The position numbers and the translations under genes were made by a program. Shown here piece by piece: positions 4,854 through 5,202 of a stretch of 5,202 nucleotides of DNA; position 1 is the first letter of the stretch, and every line of letters begins with the position of its first letter. The DNA comes from Thermoplasmata archaeon. Its GTDB lineage: Archaea; Thermoplasmatota; Thermoplasmata; Thermoplasmatales; Thermoplasmataceae. The DNA lies in contig JAKBQK010000113.1 in the NCBI GenBank assembly GCA_021835265.1, positions 1 through 5,202 on the forward strand, written 5' to 3'. The notes below the pieces were generated by a model. That model did not search any database and had not been told where the DNA came from. It worked only from the letters and a program-made list of their open reading frames with translations.

Positions 4854-5202
4854 TTAAAGTTCTTTTTTCAGGTCTGAAAGTAATTCTTCATTAATTTCAG
4901 CACTTTCCTTATATATGGAGTGTCTGGTTACAACGAATGCGTTTTTTGTTTTCTTAAAGCTTTCAGCCTTCTTTTCATCAAATTTGAATTTCAAATATTG
5001 CAAAGTTGACTCAAGTGTTGCTGTAGATCTTCCTTCTTCAGGTATTCCCTTTAGTTCAGTATCGGCAAATACCAGGTAAACATTGTTTTCGATTCCTGTC
5101 AGTCTGGGCATCTCCTTTAATAATTTTTTCTCATCGCTGATTTCTATGAACATGGAAACGCTGAATTCTTTATCTCCTGGTATCAGTTCATTATATGTTG
5201 TT
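4854..5202 (-). CDS. DUF3501 family protein, 3' part (5' end beyond the right edge)
   Basis: The frame is open from the right edge to a TAA at 4854-4856, giving 115 visible residues. The ATG at 5151-5153 is internal: 16 in-frame codons before it read TTYNELIPGDKEFSVS and join MFIEI. The block YNELIPG...FIEI, then LLKEMPRLTGIENNVYLVF, then PEEGRSTATLESTLQYLKFKF, matches the C-terminal two-thirds of DUF3501 proteins (about 190-200 aa) as I remember them. The molecular function is unknown. In bacteria such genes often sit beside rubrerythrin and a heterodisulfide-reductase-like Fe-S protein, suggesting a redox or oxidative-stress setting. Those neighbours would lie beyond 5202. It ends 102 bp before the ABC ATPase start, with a T-run between them. 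Confidence 0.82.
   Translation of the reverse strand, partial: TTYNELIPGDKEFSVSMFIEISDEKKLLKEMPRLTGIENNVYLVFADTELKGIPEEGRSTATLESTLQYLKFKFDEKKAESFKKTKNAFVVTRHSIYKESAEINEELLSDLKKEL

Noticed and set aside
5151..5153. ATG as the start of the DUF3501 gene
   Set aside because: In-frame codons upstream encode conserved family residues, so this methionine is internal.
1..5202. CRISPR array, insertion sequence, prophage or defence system
   Set aside because: No regularly spaced repeats, transposase motifs, terminal inverted repeats, integrase or nuclease/effector domains were seen on either strand. Two tRNAs could be att sites, but no duplicated tRNA 3' end was found in the window.

Overview
The window looks like chromosomal DNA of an AT-rich euryarchaeon, most likely from the Thermoplasmata (Thermoplasma, Ferroplasma or Cuniculiplasma type). 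Four observations support this. There is a geranylgeranyl-reductase-type flavoprotein, a family tied to archaeal isoprenoids. There is an archaeal-style adenosine-specific kinase (DUF355). The five genes whose starts lie inside the window have a TATA-like element centred about 26-27 nt before the start codon and no usable Shine-Dalgarno, which is the leaderless pattern common in Thermoplasmata. By hand reading, 51 of 52 arginine codons are AGA or AGG. Genus is inference only.

Layout, left to right. A possible C-terminal fragment of a plus-strand ORF (2-85) ends against a minus-strand tRNA-Cys(GCA) (86-157). Then come two minus-strand oxidoreductases: a zinc-dependent, YahK/cinnamyl-type alcohol dehydrogenase (235-1281) and a short geranylgeranyl-reductase-like flavoprotein (1403-2449, GTG start). 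A 133-bp divergent promoter region with an 8-bp inverted repeat separates the flavoprotein from a plus-strand polytopic membrane protein of unknown function (2583-3239). The adenosine-specific kinase (3288-3773) follows, and its TAG stop overlaps the first two nucleotides of tRNA-Arg(CCG) (3772-3843). On the minus strand are an ABC exporter-type ATPase with no permease in view (3852-4751) and the 3' part of a DUF3501 gene that runs off the right edge (4854-5202).

The genes look like independent housekeeping or accessory units rather than one pathway. Each has its own TATA element, with T-runs after several. I see no mobile element, CRISPR array, prophage or clear defence system. The most unusual features are the stop-codon/tRNA overlap, the inverted repeat between the divergent promoters, the Cys-less variant of the reductase, and a tRNA for CGG in a window with no CGG codon among its arginines.
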